DNA of 64,000 bases from Cladosporium sp. IMV 00045 (lineage: Eukaryota; Ascomycota; Dothideomycetes; Cladosporiales; Cladosporiaceae): contig MSJI02000750.1 of NCBI GenBank assembly GCA_001931905.2, positions 84,930-148,929 of the forward strand. Direction: 5' to 3'. Below the pieces are notes generated by a model. That model saw only the letters and a list, made by a program, of their open reading frames with translations. It ran no database searches and had not been told where the DNA came from. Shown piece by piece: positions 53,961 through 64,000 of the stretch (within the stretch, counting starts at the first letter, position 1; the number at the start of each line of letters is the position of its first letter). The position numbers were made by a program, and so were the translations under genes.

Positions 53961-54354
53961 GTGGTGACAAAATTGTATATTGTGTAAAATTAAAGGTTAA
54001 ATTTCAAGATCTTCTGGACAATTTCTGTTCTTGTGCATGGGAAGAGAAATGCTGATCTTACACCTGGGCGTTTATGGCAATATTTGGCCATCTGGATATC
54101 GGCCAAAACATGTATGTCTCTATCCGGGAGCCCAACAGCGACCACGAACTGGATAGCATCACCAGCACGTTGACTGTCGGTCGAAACTGTCGAATGTGAA
54201 CAACCTCGAACGAACCACTATTCCCATGATCATACCCGCCACTCCTATCGGGCCATGGAAACAGAACTAAAAAGTTACTCAAGCTCAAACAAGTCCAGCG
54301 ATCAAGACTTTATCCTGCCTTGCATGAGAAAGAATCGATTTTCGAGACCACCAA
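53961..54354. other. Intergenic, convergent 3' ends
   Basis: No gene seen. Confidence 0.5.
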
Positions 54355-55024
54355 TTATCGGTGATTTTCCTTCGGATCCTGCGTGCCATATCAGTGCCGT
54401 GTCCGAAGCATAATCATTCTCTACATCAGACGAAGACTCACCGTGAAGTATTTCAGCTCAAAAGTCAAACAATTACCTCTACCGACACCACCCATTCGCT
54501 CATCGTCACTTTGGTGAAAGGTCAGTGCCACAACATGCTGCCAACGGAGGTATGCTCACTCACCAATTCACAGCCTTGGCCAAATCCTCCTCACACTCAT
54601 TCTGCGTAAGTTTCTTCGACTCCTTACACTTCTCGGCGAATCGATTATATTTCACGGTCAAACGATGCTCGCCAGCCTGAGCCACAACACTGGAATTCGC
54701 GCTGCCGTGACCGTACTCGAATTCCGGTCCTGACACCATCTTGCAGAATTCAGTGAAGACATTTATCTTGGTGACACGGAAGGCGATGCTGCGCCATCCG
54801 GGAGACCGGTATTTCCATACTTCTGGGACTTCGAAACATTCGCAGTTGAAGATTTCGCCTGCCGGATCGTGGGTGCTGTTGCAGGGGCCCATTTCGGTCG
54901 TCGTTGAGGGTGGACTCTTGAATTCCCAAGGTTCCGTTGCGGTTGTGAGGAGGAATTGATGGGTGATGGTAAGGATGAAGAGGAGGAGAAAGGGACTGCC
55001 GGCGCGACGAACATGAACTCGCAT
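54355..55024 (-). CDS. Small secreted 8-cysteine protein A
   Basis: Exons 54564-55024, 54442-54508 and 54355-54378 give 183 residues. A signal peptide covers about residues 1-29 (LLLFILTITHQFLLTTA). Cysteines fall at 48, 61, 63, 94, 133, 144, 154 and 167. The pattern CX12CXCX30CX38CX10CX9CX12C is shared in order and mostly in spacing with the divergent gene at 55462. The exon-1/exon-2 junction splits a Cys codon (TG|T) at the same aligned place in both genes. The third exon is tiny and ends FTDPKENHR. No known family is recognised. Size, signal peptide and paired cysteines are effector-like or apoplastic-protein-like features, but there is no functional evidence. Confidence 0.75.
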
Positions 55025-55461
55025 CTTGGGGGTTTGGTGCGAAGGTTATCGATGTTGAGTGATGGCAGCTTGTGATCTATGAGGAAAGCCTAGGCGCGAA
55101 ATGGTCCAATCGAAGAGTTTTGGTAGCCGTAGGTGGTTTTATGATGTCGACACAGCACGTCGAATGTTCGAGTCTTCACTCGCATGGGAAGACTGATCAG
55201 TCCCGGAACGTGGTCGAATCGACGAGATAGCTGGACGGCATTTTCGGAGTCCAGTGGAAAGGGCTAGGCACTTGGATCGATCAGTGGAATCTTCGTCAAC
55301 CAGACTCGAGGGAGGATGGCTTTAGAAGCGTTCAATCGTGGCAGCAGCTTGCAAGTTATATAAGGGCTTCCTCCGCCTGATAGATACCTCGAAATCTTTG
55401 CTACACTCAACTAGGTACACAGCATATACCTTTGACAAGCCAAAACATCCCATCCAACAAG
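55025..55461. promoter_or_regulatory. Divergent promoter of the two secreted-protein genes
   Basis: 437 bases between head-to-head starts. A good TATA box (TTATATAAGG, 55357-55366) lies about 100 bases before the plus-strand ATG at 55462, unlike most genes here. Confidence 0.55.
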
Positions 55462-56084
55462 ATGCCAAAGCAATACCAACCCAACTCGTCCCGCATCCTC
55501 TTCGCCGTCTTCCTCCTCCTCACCCTCCTTCTCTCCCCCCTCATCCACGCCCTCCCAGACACCTCCCAAACCAACCCCCAACCCCAGCGCTGCGCCGTCG
55601 GCCTATACAACGGCGAACCCACCTCCTCCTCCGTCCACTCCTGCGTCTGCTACCCCGGTTACCCAAACCCAGTCCGGCCCATCAAACTCCCCAACGGCGG
55701 CAAGACTCTCTACGATATCCAAGCGATCATCAAACAGGGCTGCGCTAAGATCTCGACGTACGAGTTCGGACCGGAGCCGTATGCGTTGGAGGTTAGTGAG
55801 ACTGTTGAGAATACGCACAAGGATGAGTTTGGGTATTTTGGGGAGGATGTTTACATTGGAGTGAGGTTTTGGAGAGAGGCGGAGGGCCAGGGGTGTAGTG
55901 AATCCAGGAAGATGGGGACGGAGGAGTGTGAGAAGGATTTCGCGGAGGCGATTTGGTAAGTTGACAAGGTGATTCTCGCGAGGCGAGGTCTTTTTCTAAC
56001 CTGGTTGATAGTGATCAGGGAAACGGCGTTGGCTATGGCAAGTGCCTGGAATACAAGTTGTACCTGGATCCTTCGGTATGTTGA
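55462..56084 (+). CDS. Small secreted 8-cysteine protein B (paralogue of A)
   Basis: Exons 55462-55955 and 56012-56084 give 188 residues. The signal peptide is about residues 1-30 (LFAVFLLLTLLLSPLIHALP). Cysteines at 44, 61, 63, 94, 145, 156, 165 and 176 repeat the framework of the divergent gene, and the end of the chain aligns (EECEKDFAEAI + CDQGNGVGYGKCLEYKLYLD versus NECEEDLAKAVN + C...GNCLTFELKY). Intron 1 has a GTAAGT donor and splits the homologous Cys codon. The stop at 56082-56084 sits inside a strong GTATGT donor-like sequence. A third exon beginning near 56121-56125 is therefore possible, and the exact C-terminus is uncertain. Function unknown. Confidence 0.72.
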
Positions 56085-57087
56085 GACTTGCAGTGATGGC
56101 ATGTGCGATTTTCATAGAAGGTGGCTAAACGAGCGAACAGGCACACCCGAAGTAGCCCTCGAAAAGGCGCGGTTGAATCAACAGAGACGATGCGTATCGA
56201 GTGGTCAATTCGAGAGTCTTATCGGAGTTGTGTTCATGGATATGCCTGTGTGGAAAGGATGTCACATGAGACATGCGAGTTTTGCGGTATTCGATGTTTG
56301 GTGCAATTGTTCTCCGAGGTGATAGTTCTTTGCAAGTGCGTCTAAAAGACGTGCCAACGGACCGTGTGGATAGATTTCTTTCATTAGGTTTGCGAGCATC
56401 AATTGGTTCTGTGAGCAAGATCTGCCGTATGTTTGAATCCCATGAATGATACCTGATGTGCAATTCCTAGCATTCAAATGCCAGCCAATCAAATCGTCGA
56501 AGCATGCTACTCTAGGGCGACGTGTGACTCAAGGGGCTCATGTAGGAGAGAATGATTGGAGAGCTGAGCGCGCCAATTCTGGTCGCGCAATAGTAATGTT
56601 TGATTTGCCAAGAATGGTTGTCATCATTGATCGGATAGTCATCACGTTAAACGCGTCTCTGTAGTTAGTCAAACCATCAAGACTGCTATTCTCTCTTGTT
56701 CGGTTGCTTCCTTAGCGACGTGAGACGCTGGGAATTGCTGCAGCGCTGGGAATTGGCAGTTGATGTTGTGCTTGAAGCTTTCGTGATCGTCGTCGTATTC
56801 GGTGGTATCGCACTCGTTGGGGTCAACTTTTCATTCATACCTGCTGTTCGTCAGTGCTTGCTAACCCGCTGTTCATTCAAGTTGCCAGACTTACAATCTG
56901 ATTACAGATGCCCATTTCCATCCCCAGTGGCCGTATGCCAATCATTGACTCTTCGTAGCCCGCTCTTGTGGCGGGCGCGGGGAAATGAGACTTCCATTCT
57001 CTGTGAACAAGTACTTTTGCTTTTCCTGGAACGCAGTCTGTTCAATCTTGGTTTTCCTCCAGTGCTGTCAAGCACTTGTCATGCCCC
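56085..57087. other. Intergenic, convergent 3' ends
   Basis: No gene supported, apart from a possible alternative last exon of the secreted-protein gene near 56121-56345. Confidence 0.45.
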
Positions 57088-58346
57088 TTAAGCAAGCAGG
57101 TCGGCGACGTTCATCGGCATCTCATCAATCTGGGTGGAGTAGTACACTGCCATCATTGTTAGCTTAATCTCATTTCTTTTACCTGAATGCTTCACAACTT
57201 ACGTTCAATGTCACGCAGAATCCTAACATCTTCGCTAGTAACGAAGTTGATGGCCACGCCCTTGCGACCAAATCTACCAGAACGACCGATGCGGTGGATG
57301 TAGTTCTCACGGTTGCTGGGAAGGTCGTAGTTGATCACCAAGCTGACCTGCTGCACGTCGATACCACGAGCCCAGACGTCGGTCGAGATGAGCACACGGC
57401 TGTTGCCCTGGCGGAACTCTTGCATAATGCTGTCGCGCTCCTTCTGGGGCATCTCTCCGTGCATGCTCGAAACGGTGAAGTTGGCGTCGCGCATCTTGTC
57501 GGTGAGCCAATCGACCTTGCGGCGGGTGTTGCAGAAGATGACGGCTTGTGTGATGGTGAGGGTGTCGTAAAGGTCGCAAAGAGTGTCGAACTTCCACTCT
57601 TCCTTCTCGACTGCGATGAAGTACTGCTTGAGACCCTCGAGGGTCAATTCGTCACGCTTGACCAAGACGCGGACAGGGTCGGTCATGAATTTGGTGGTCA
57701 TGTCTAGAACATCGTAAGGGAGCGTGGCGCTGACGACAACGACCTGAGTGGCGGGTGGAAGGTAACGGTAGACGTCGTAGATCTGCTCGCGGAACCCCCT
57801 GTTAAGGAGTTCATCGGCTTCATCCAGGACCAGCATCTTGATGTTACGAGTGCGCAGGTTGCGACGGCGAATCATGTCGGCCACGCGACCAGGAGTTCCG
57901 CTCACAACGTGCTGACCGTAATCCAGCTTCCTGATGTCCTCGCCCACATTTGTTCCTCCAATGCATGCGTGGCATTGCACGTTCATGTAATCTCCAAGCG
58001 CCAGCAGAACGCTCTGAATTTGAGTAGCCAGTTCTCTCGTCGGGCTGAGGACCAGCGCTTGCGACTCGCGCACAGCGGTGTCGATGACCTGCAGGATGCT
58101 GATGCTGAAGGTGGCAGTCTTACCAGTACCGGACTGGGCCTGGGCGATGGTGTCGCGGCCTTTGCAGATTTGAACAATAGCACGCGACTGCACGGCGGAG
58201 GGCGATTCATATCCGTAGGCGTAGATTCCGCGAAGCAGGTTTTCCTTCAGGTGCATGGCTTCGAAAGTGGGCGCGACAGAGACTTCCTTGGAGGTGGAGA
58301 ACTCCATACGCTCCTCCATCTTGCGGTCGATGGCGTCTTCAGCCAT
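57088..58346 (-). CDS. FAL1: eIF4A3-type DEAD-box helicase FAL1
   Basis: Exons 57203-58346 and 57088-57146 give 400 residues, the usual length. FAL1 is a nucleolar/nuclear RNA helicase for 40S ribosome biogenesis in yeast. The orthologue eIF4A3 is the core of the exon-junction complex in other eukaryotes. All DEAD-box motifs are present: Q motif YESPSAVQ, motif I AQSGTGKT, Ia PTRELATQ, motif II DEAD, motif III SAT, then [12 protein letters not shown], motif [15 protein letters not shown] and motif [13 protein letters not shown]. The C-terminus [18 protein letters not shown] is the eIF4A3 form. Start [16 protein letters not shown] matches fungal FAL1. The small last exon is joined by GTAAGT..GGCAG. 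Confidence 0.95.
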
Positions 58347-58776
58347 GGTGAGTGGTCGTAGTCGAGATGTCGGTATAGAAGTGTTGTGGTGGAAGGCTGT
58401 GGCTGGTCGCAAAGCTCACAAAAGTAGAGGAAGTGAACGAAGAAGTGGAGTCGACGCTAGACACGGCTCCGCATGCAACGGGCCGCAGCCGTAGAGCTTC
58501 GTCCAGGTTGAGGACTGAGGCAGGCGACTTTTTGCCCCACAAGCTCGAGATCGCGAATCTTGTGATTGTCGCTCTAACAACTCCATACCTCTCTGCGCTG
58601 ACGATTAGCAATCCTTCCTCTTCTTTTCTGGCGCCACTTCATTCCCCTCGAACGACAACGCACTGAGAGACTCTTCTTCTCACCATCACCCCAGCAAAGG
58701 GAAACGACATCATTCTGGTACCAGGCTTTCCAAATAATTAGAGCGCGACTAGGAGAGCCAACATCACGACAACAAG
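58347..58776. promoter_or_regulatory. Divergent promoter of FAL1 and SF3a60
   Basis: 430 bases between the divergent starts of two RNA-processing genes. No specific element recognised. Confidence 0.4.
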
Positions 58777-60303
58777 ATGCTGGTGGAAGACCTGCGCTCT
58801 GCGCACGAGGATGTCGAGCGACTGGAGGCCGCCATCGCCGAGCGGGTAATGGACGAACCAAAACACATCCGCAACAAACTCGCGCGCGAACACGAAATCG
58901 CAAACTTCACATCACGCATCGCCGAGCAAAGCAAGCGCGCGCTGAACATATACAACGACCAGAAAGAGCAATGGACGCAGGAAATTCAGTCAATGAACGC
59001 CGGCAGCGATCCCTTCGAGCACTTCTACAGTCAACTCACCAACATCAAGGACTTCCACAAGCGCAACCCCAATGAGCCTGTGGAAAATCTGGAACGTGCA
59101 TACAAGAAGCCCGAGCATGGCGGACCTCCATCGGGGTTCGCGGGTGATATCAACGGCATGTTCACTGGCGAGGAGCAGTTTGGACGCTATTTCGATCTGA
59201 CAATGCTGCACGAGGAGTTCCTGAATCTGCCCGGAGTCAGGATGGTGCGCAAAGCGACATATCTTCAATACCTCGACATTTTCGACAAATTCACACCTCC
59301 CCAACTCACCATCGACAAAGCCCAACACAAAATGACCGACGACTACTTCAGCTACGTGAGTAGCTTAGCGGACTACCTACAATCATTCATGCGCCGGTCA
59401 CGGCCGCTTGAGGATCTGGAAAAGCTTTTTGGCAAGTTCGAGCAAGAGTTCGAGGAGCAGTGGGAGAAGGGCGAGGTACCTGGATGGGAACCTGAGGAGG
59501 AAGAAACAAAGCCAGTGGCGGAGAACACAGGAGAGGGCATTTGGTGCGAGGATTGCGAGAAGGAGTTCAAGAACGACAATGTGTATCAAGCGCATTTGAA
59601 GGGAAAGAAGCACATCAAGAATGCGGAGGCGCGGAAGAACGGAGACGAGAAGCCCGCGGCGAAGGCAAATGGAGCTGGTTCAGATGCGAGCAAGGAGCTG
59701 AAGCGCCTACGGGAGAAGGCAGTCGCTGAGCGAGAACATCGCGTTCGCAAGCTCACTGACGCCATGCAATCGACACGCGACGATACGCGTGTAAACGTCG
59801 AGCGCAAGTTCGGCATGACGGATAAGGAGAGGCAGCAAGAAATCGCGGCTCTGTACGCCGAAGATGCAGCAATGGATGGCACTGGCGCAAACGAGGGCTC
59901 AGATGACGAGGATGACGAAGAGAAGGTCTACAACCCTCTCAAGCTACCTCTCTCCTGGGACGGCAAGCCAATCCCCTTTTGGCTGTACAAGCTGCACGGT
60001 CTCGGCGTGGAATTCCCCTGCGAGATCTGCGGCAACTACGTCTACATGGGCAGGCGAGCGTTCGACAAGCATTTCTCCGAGGCTCGTCACATCTACGGTC
60101 TCAAGTGTCTGGGCATCACCAACACTGCGATGTACAGAGACATTACCAAGATCGAGGAGGCCGAGCGCTTGCATGCTAAGCTCAACACCGATCGTCAGCA
60201 GCAACAGCAGGCTAAGGAGGATGTGGTGGAGATGGAGGACAGTTATGGTACGGTCATGCCGTGGAAGGTTTGGAATGACTTGAACAAGCAAGGCTTGCTG
60301 TAA
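58777..60303 (+). CDS. PRP9: Splicing factor SF3a60 (PRP9/SF3A3)
   Basis: A single exon of 508 residues. SF3a60 is a U2 snRNP protein needed for prespliceosome assembly. The N-terminal helical region (MLVEDLRSAHEDVERLEAAI, then MDEPKHIRNKLAREHEI) and the SF3a60-specific LHEEFLNLPG and YLQYLDIFDKF are present. A C2H2 matrin-type finger, WCEDCEKEFKNDNVYQAHLK with KKH, lies near 256-277. The C-terminal finger CEICGNYVYMGRRAFDKHF with EARHIYGLKCLGI is the family signature. The end VMPWKVWNDLNKQGLL is also typical. An acidic Asp/Glu stretch near 370 separates them. The lack of introns is unusual for a splicing gene in this window but has no functional meaning by itself. Confidence 0.95.
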   Translation: MLVEDLRSAHEDVERLEAAIAERVMDEPKHIRNKLAREHEIANFTSRIAEQSKRALNIYNDQKEQWTQEIQSMNAGSDPFEHFYSQLTNIKDFHKRNPNEPVENLERAYKKPEHGGPPSGFAGDINGMFTGEEQFGRYFDLTMLHEEFLNLPGVRMVRKATYLQYLDIFDKFTPPQLTIDKAQHKMTDDYFSYVSSLADYLQSFMRRSRPLEDLEKLFGKFEQEFEEQWEKGEVPGWEPEEEETKPVAENTGEGIWCEDCEKEFKNDNVYQAHLKGKKHIKNAEARKNGDEKPAAKANGAGSDASKELKRLREKAVAEREHRVRKLTDAMQSTRDDTRVNVERKFGMTDKERQQEIAALYAEDAAMDGTGANEGSDDEDDEEKVYNPLKLPLSWDGKPIPFWLYKLHGLGVEFPCEICGNYVYMGRRAFDKHFSEARHIYGLKCLGITNTAMYRDITKIEEAERLHAKLNTDRQQQQQAKEDVVEMEDSYGTVMPWKVWNDLNKQGLL

Positions 60304-61099
60304 ATGTGGTGTATGGGTATGAGCTTGAATGAGGGAACTGCATTGCAGCGTGACACGCGCATCAGTCTGCCTTGTCTGTGTACTTCTAGCGTGCGCGGTA
60401 CGTATACCTAAGAAACTGACAAAGAATAATCGATGCATATCAGACTACACCACTGTTTTGTATCCTCTTTGCCCAATACCTCAGCGGTGAAGCCGTGGAA
60501 GAAAGGGAGGCACTGCTACCAGTGTTTGCGCGAGTCGTTGAAATGACAAGAAAGAGCGATTGAATTGCCATTCAGGCTGCCTGGTATTTTTCACCACACT
60601 CCAGATCCAGAACATCGCATACAAACGGCGCAAGCAATCGGTGTGACTCCCTCAGCATTTCTTAACAAATCTCCCGCTTCTTGCAACCACACGCGCCTTC
60701 CTCCATGACAAGCTTCTCCCGCTGCATCCAACAACACCTCATGTGTTGCTGGCCCTTTGTCGACTTGTACCTGGAGGATCCACCGCCGCCAGCGAAAAAG
60801 TCAAGACCGCGACACCACAGGCATAGGCATCGCACTAGATACGTTGTCCGCGAGTCGGATCATCACAAGGTGCGTCTCGCGCTCTTTCCTCCATTCTCTT
60901 CACTCGTGTTTTGCCACCCGGCTTGTTTTCGCATTCACATGCTTTCCTTCAACGGCGAGCTGGTCTGAAACGTGACTTCAATTCGGGCGGGAAATCACTT
61001 CACTCCCTCTCCCCACCACCCAACCCCAACCCTCACTTCACTCGAAGTGGACCTACACTTCCCCAACATCTCTCCATCCTACACCAACAAACAAATACC
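60304..61099. other. Intergenic with a weak small open frame
   Basis: Frame 60705-60968 from ATG codes 87 residues starting MTSFSRCIQQHLMCCWPFV and then PPPPAKKSRPRHHRHRHRTR. It contains an internal GTGCGT donor-like site. It might be a small gene or an upstream exon, but nothing confirms it, so it is not called as a CDS. Confidence 0.3.
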
Positions 61100-61839
61100 A
61101 TGGCCTCCACCACCTTCGACTTCAGAGAGGAGGACAGCGGCAGCGACCACGAGCACTGGCCGGAAGACTTCAAACCCGCTCCAGCAGAGCCCGCGCCAGG
61201 CTACGACACCTACAACGGCCTGCGCATGCACTCCTACGAGCCCGCCCCCGCCACCAGCGTCACCATGAAAGAAGCCTCGCCGCCGCCGTCCTCCGACGCA
61301 AGCACCAAAGCAAACACGCTAACCGAGCTGCACGCACAGTACGCCTACGCGCCCGCAAAAGTCGCCACCGGCGGAGTCAGCTACGCCTACGTCCCAGCCG
61401 TTGCTCCTGCTCCTGCGCCTGCCCCAGCTCCCGCTCCGAAGACAAGCAACAAGGACCCCATGAACACCTTCACCTACCACCCGACCTTCACCGAGAAGCC
61501 CGCCGTCAAGCAGACCAACAAATGGCAGGGCCGCACCAAGGGCGAAGTCGAGGAGGACAATCAGAAGATCGCCGCCGAGGAGAAGGTTTGGGACAAGCGC
61601 AAGGTTGTCCCGACGGGTCTGGCGGATGATCAGATGTGTTGGGTTGTTGAGGCTGATGCTAGCTATACTCTTCGGTGAGTTCTGGTTGTTCGCATTGTCT
61701 CTTGGAATGTTCGGTATGCTGACCGCGCATTAGCACTTTCTCTGCCATCAAGGACCTCACTGGGGATTGGAAGAAGGATCCGCGCTATGAGGATGCTTGG
61801 TACTTCGTTGTGGTTGAGGAGGCCAAGGAGGAGAAGTAG
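61100..61839 (+). CDS. Unrecognised Ala/Pro-rich protein
   Basis: Exons 61100-61674 and 61734-61839 give 226 residues. The N-terminal half is acidic then Pro/Ala-rich, with an AP dipeptide run (VAPAPAPAPAPAP) near 100-113. The C-terminal part is more structured: FTYHPTFTEKPAVKQTNKWQ, DDQMCWVVEADASYTLRTFS across the intron, then IKDLTGDWKKDPRYEDAWYF. The intron has a GTGAGT donor and CATTAG acceptor and splits an Arg codon. No signal peptide or membrane segment is visible. I do not recognise the family. Codon use matches the neighbours. Confidence 0.7.
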
Positions 61840-62541
61840 GCTTGAACACTCGCCGTTATTCACCTCCATGAAATTATGAGATACGACGGCATGATTGAGA
61901 AGCGCCTTGGAGAGCCAGAGACCAATCTGGTTTGAAAGCTGCTTCACGGCTCTCCTAAATCAAAACAGTATTACATTTCCAGAGCTTTTCTGCCGCACTT
62001 GACAAGGAGGCAGGAGGTAGCTTTTCTGCCGATCTCTTCATTGAACATCATGAAAATAACCATTAGCTTCTTCAGATCATCACCAAGAGCATCCCTGTCT
62101 TTTCGAAAGACACTAACATTCGCGCATCTCAAGTGAAGTGAAGTGAAGTCCATCCCACCATCAGCCAAAAAAAGTCCCACCAAGACCTGACGTCACTCAC
62201 ACGAGCTGTGGCCCGCAGAGACTCAACACCACCACTCCAATCTCGTCCCCCAATCAAATGCCATTCGATACAAATCTTCGAAACACCTCCATCTTCCTTG
62301 CAATCTTCATCCTCGCTTTCTTCCCAAAGTAAATCATCTTTCCCATAGGCGCAGAACTAGCAAACCCTAACAAGACCACAGCATCTTCCACCTCCTCATC
62401 AAACCTCTCACATTACCCTTCGACCTTCTGGGAACACCATTCTCCCCACCAGCCAAAAACCTCCTCCCAACCTGCGCCTGCTGCCCACCAGCATCCTGCA
62501 ACACCCACCAACCAACCCAACCAGCAACACCAGCAACAACC
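61840..62541. promoter_or_regulatory. Intergenic, promoter of the YjbQ-family gene
   Basis: No gene seen. A perfect CRE palindrome TGACGTCA lies at 62188-62195, about 350 bases before the next ATG, preceded by a short gaagtgaagtgaagt repeat near 62132-62150. bZIP/ATF factors bind such sites. Function here is untested. Confidence 0.45.
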
Positions 62542-62976
62542 ATGTCCTTCTTCCAAAAACAATTCACCCTCCCCTCCAAATCCCGCGGCTGCTACCTCAT
62601 CACGGACGAAGTGACGCGCCAACTCCCCGAGCTGAAAGACTACAAAGTCGGCATCCTCCACCTCTTCATCCAGCACACCTCCTGCGCCCTGTCGCTCAAC
62701 GAGAACTGGGACGAGGAAGTGCGCGAGGACATGAGCGACGCGCTCGACCGTTTGGCGCCCGAGGATCGTAAGGGGAACTTGTACCGTCATGATGCGGAGG
62801 GATTGGATGATATGCCCGCGCATATTAAGAGTAGTCTGATGGGGGCTAGTGTTACGGTGCCGGTTACGAATGGACGCTTGAACACGGGTACGTGGCAGGG
62901 GATCTATTATTGTGAGTTTAGGGCTAGTAAGCATACGAGGAAAGTTGTGGCTACTATTCAGGGCGAGAAGGCTTAG
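62542..62976 (+). CDS. YjbQ/UPF0047 family protein
   Basis: A single exon of 144 residues, the family's normal length. The family is near-universal. Bacterial YjbQ has weak thiamine-phosphate synthase activity, but the natural role is unsettled. The core signatures are clear: GILHLFIQHTSCALSLNEN then WDEEVREDM, YRHDAEGLDDMPAHIKSSLM and the end NTGTWQGIYYCEFRASKHTR. The conserved His residues of HTS, YRHD and PAHIK and the GTWQ loop form the presumed active site. No targeting signal is seen, so it is probably cytosolic. Confidence 0.93.
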   Translation: MSFFQKQFTLPSKSRGCYLITDEVTRQLPELKDYKVGILHLFIQHTSCALSLNENWDEEVREDMSDALDRLAPEDRKGNLYRHDAEGLDDMPAHIKSSLMGASVTVPVTNGRLNTGTWQGIYYCEFRASKHTRKVVATIQGEKA

Positions 62977-63160
62977 ATGGTGAGACTGTTGTTGGAGGCT
63001 ATGTATCTAAGAATGCCCTCTGTTTCTTGAAGGAAGTTTAAACCATGGTGTATAAAATGAGAAATGTCAATGATGTGCCATGTTCGAAGATGAAAAGAAA
63101 TCTTTGCCGCTAGTGTATGTACAATTCTACAGTACATTCCTCATCCCCATCTCATGTGAT

Positions 63161-63988
63161 CTATCGCTGCTCCAAAGGCTTGCCGGTGTTAGTCTGGTAG
63201 GCCTCAGTGGAGCCGGTCTTTGCGTTGGTGGTCTCGAAGTCTGACGCAGGGAGAGCGGCTGCCTCGCCCACGGGCGGGTCGAGAGGGAATGATGTGGAAG
63301 GCAGGCTCTCGAGGTGCTTGCGGTGGTGCTTGTGTGCCTGTGTCGACTGTTAGAAAAAGTGGTTCGGTCGTGTCTGCGTAGGTTCTCCGTCTGGATACAT
63401 ACGTAGGGAACACCGCAGTAGGTGCACCAGCAGATCTGGGGCTTGTCGGTGTTGATGAAGATGCGCGGGTGGCCGAGAGGACCTCCGCCGCCGTCGCAAG
63501 AAACGACCTTCTTCTCGGTCCAGCGTACGGGCTGCTTGTGAATGAGGTCGATGGCTGCCAAAGGTCTCGGCTGTGCGGATGTCAGCCAATGGTGTATCCT
63601 TTCAATCCTCCATGCTCCTCCAAGCATTTCCAATCCTCTCTTTCCAGCTTTTTCATCTCCCTAGACATACCTGGTCGGCCATGATAGTCTGCTCAAAACG
63701 CGGGCCAACCATGGCCTTCTCGCGCGGCTGCTGGCTCCTGCTCCAGATTCCCTTGCGGTTCGGGGCCTGGGACACGCGCAACTCCTCGCCCTGCTCGGGG
63801 CTCTCCTGCAGAGCCTCCCTCTGGCTGCCCTCGGCGGAAGTGGGCATGGCATTGGTGGCCGAGACGGGAGAGCGAGGCTGGCGGCCGTTCGGGTCGTTGG
63901 CCGGCACGGGGTTGTCGGTGGTGGTGCTGTAGGCGCTGCGGAAGGCAGGCATGCGCCTGGGCGCGGCGCGGAGGGTTCGTGAGAGCAT
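63161..63988 (-). CDS. NDUFS6: NDUFS6-like zinc-binding subunit of mitochondrial complex I
   Basis: Exons 63671-63988, 63403-63570 and 63161-63337 give 220 residues. The protein is an accessory subunit of NADH:ubiquinone oxidoreductase on the matrix arm, binding zinc and needed for late assembly. The leader MLSRTLRAAPRRMPAFRSAY is a matrix-targeting sequence. The middle exon carries the zf-CHCC domain: VSCDGGGGPLGHPRIFINTD and then CWCTYCGVPY, giving one Cys, one His and two Cys ligands. The third exon continues AHKHHRKHLESLPSTSFPLD as in fungal homologues, with an extra 35-residue tail. All junctions are phase 0 with GTATGT donors and CACAG acceptors. The start lies 12 bases from the end of the window, so its promoter is outside. 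Confidence 0.93.
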
Positions 63989-64000
63989 TGTTGTGTTGGC

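Noticed and set aside
59356..59362. GTGAGT inside the SF3a60 gene as an intron donor
   Set aside because: The sequence reads through in frame with continuous family-like protein, and removing an intron would break the frame.
60705..60968. Small Cys- and His/Arg-rich frame upstream of the Ala/Pro-rich gene
   Set aside because: It could be real, but there is no family match and an internal donor-like site makes its extent unclear. Noted in the intergenic entry only.

Overview
The window is nuclear DNA from a filamentous ascomycete (Pezizomycotina), most likely a Dothideomycete. Genes are dense and lie on both strands. They are broken by short introns of about 50-140 bases with GT..AG ends and CTAAC-type branch sites. 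The gene content is fungal: PAN2, HSE1, LCL2, a Zn2Cys6 regulator, a CAP10-type glycosyltransferase, and an Mtr-like permease. The class assignment is an inference from general protein flavour. No rRNA, tRNA, CRISPR array or transposase gene was found.

Layout. 0-9 kb: HSE1 (ESCRT-0), cytochrome b5 and PAN2 (deadenylase). 9-24 kb: a giant intronless coiled-coil protein, an uncharacterised conserved protein, an LSB5-like VHS/GAT protein, and two unrecognised proteins, one carrying an apparent frameshift. A short degenerate tandem repeat follows. 25-32 kb: divergent NOP10 and LCL2, a second coiled-coil protein, ceramide glucosyltransferase and a secreted alpha/beta hydrolase. 32-42 kb: a multi-C2H2 protein, a fused glucosyl-3-phosphoglycerate-synthase-like / tyrosine-phosphatase-like enzyme, an AT-hook protein and the PP2A activator RRD1. 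41.7-51 kb looks more accessory: a four-unit ~165-bp tandem repeat running into the end of an amino-acid permease, a GT90 glycosyltransferase, a Zn2Cys6 regulator and an MFS carrier. 51.8-64 kb: two divergent mitochondrial genes, a head-to-head pair of related 8-cysteine secreted proteins, divergent FAL1 and SF3a60, an unknown protein, a YjbQ-family protein and an NDUFS6-like complex I subunit.

Functional themes are endosomal sorting and actin (two VHS proteins), mRNA turnover and splicing (PAN2, FAL1, SF3a60), ribosome biogenesis (NOP10), mitochondria, and surface or secreted functions. The most unusual gene is the 597-residue fusion at 35.0-36.9 kb. It joins a GT81-type sugar-phosphoglycerate synthase to a CX5R phosphatase and could be a one-protein route to glucosylglycerate. 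The second notable observation is the pair of related 8-cysteine secreted proteins. The third is the use of histidine-bearing 11-residue coiled-coil repeats in two separate proteins.

Exon boundaries were read by eye from splice consensus, frame continuity and remembered family patterns. Joined lengths were checked to be multiples of three.
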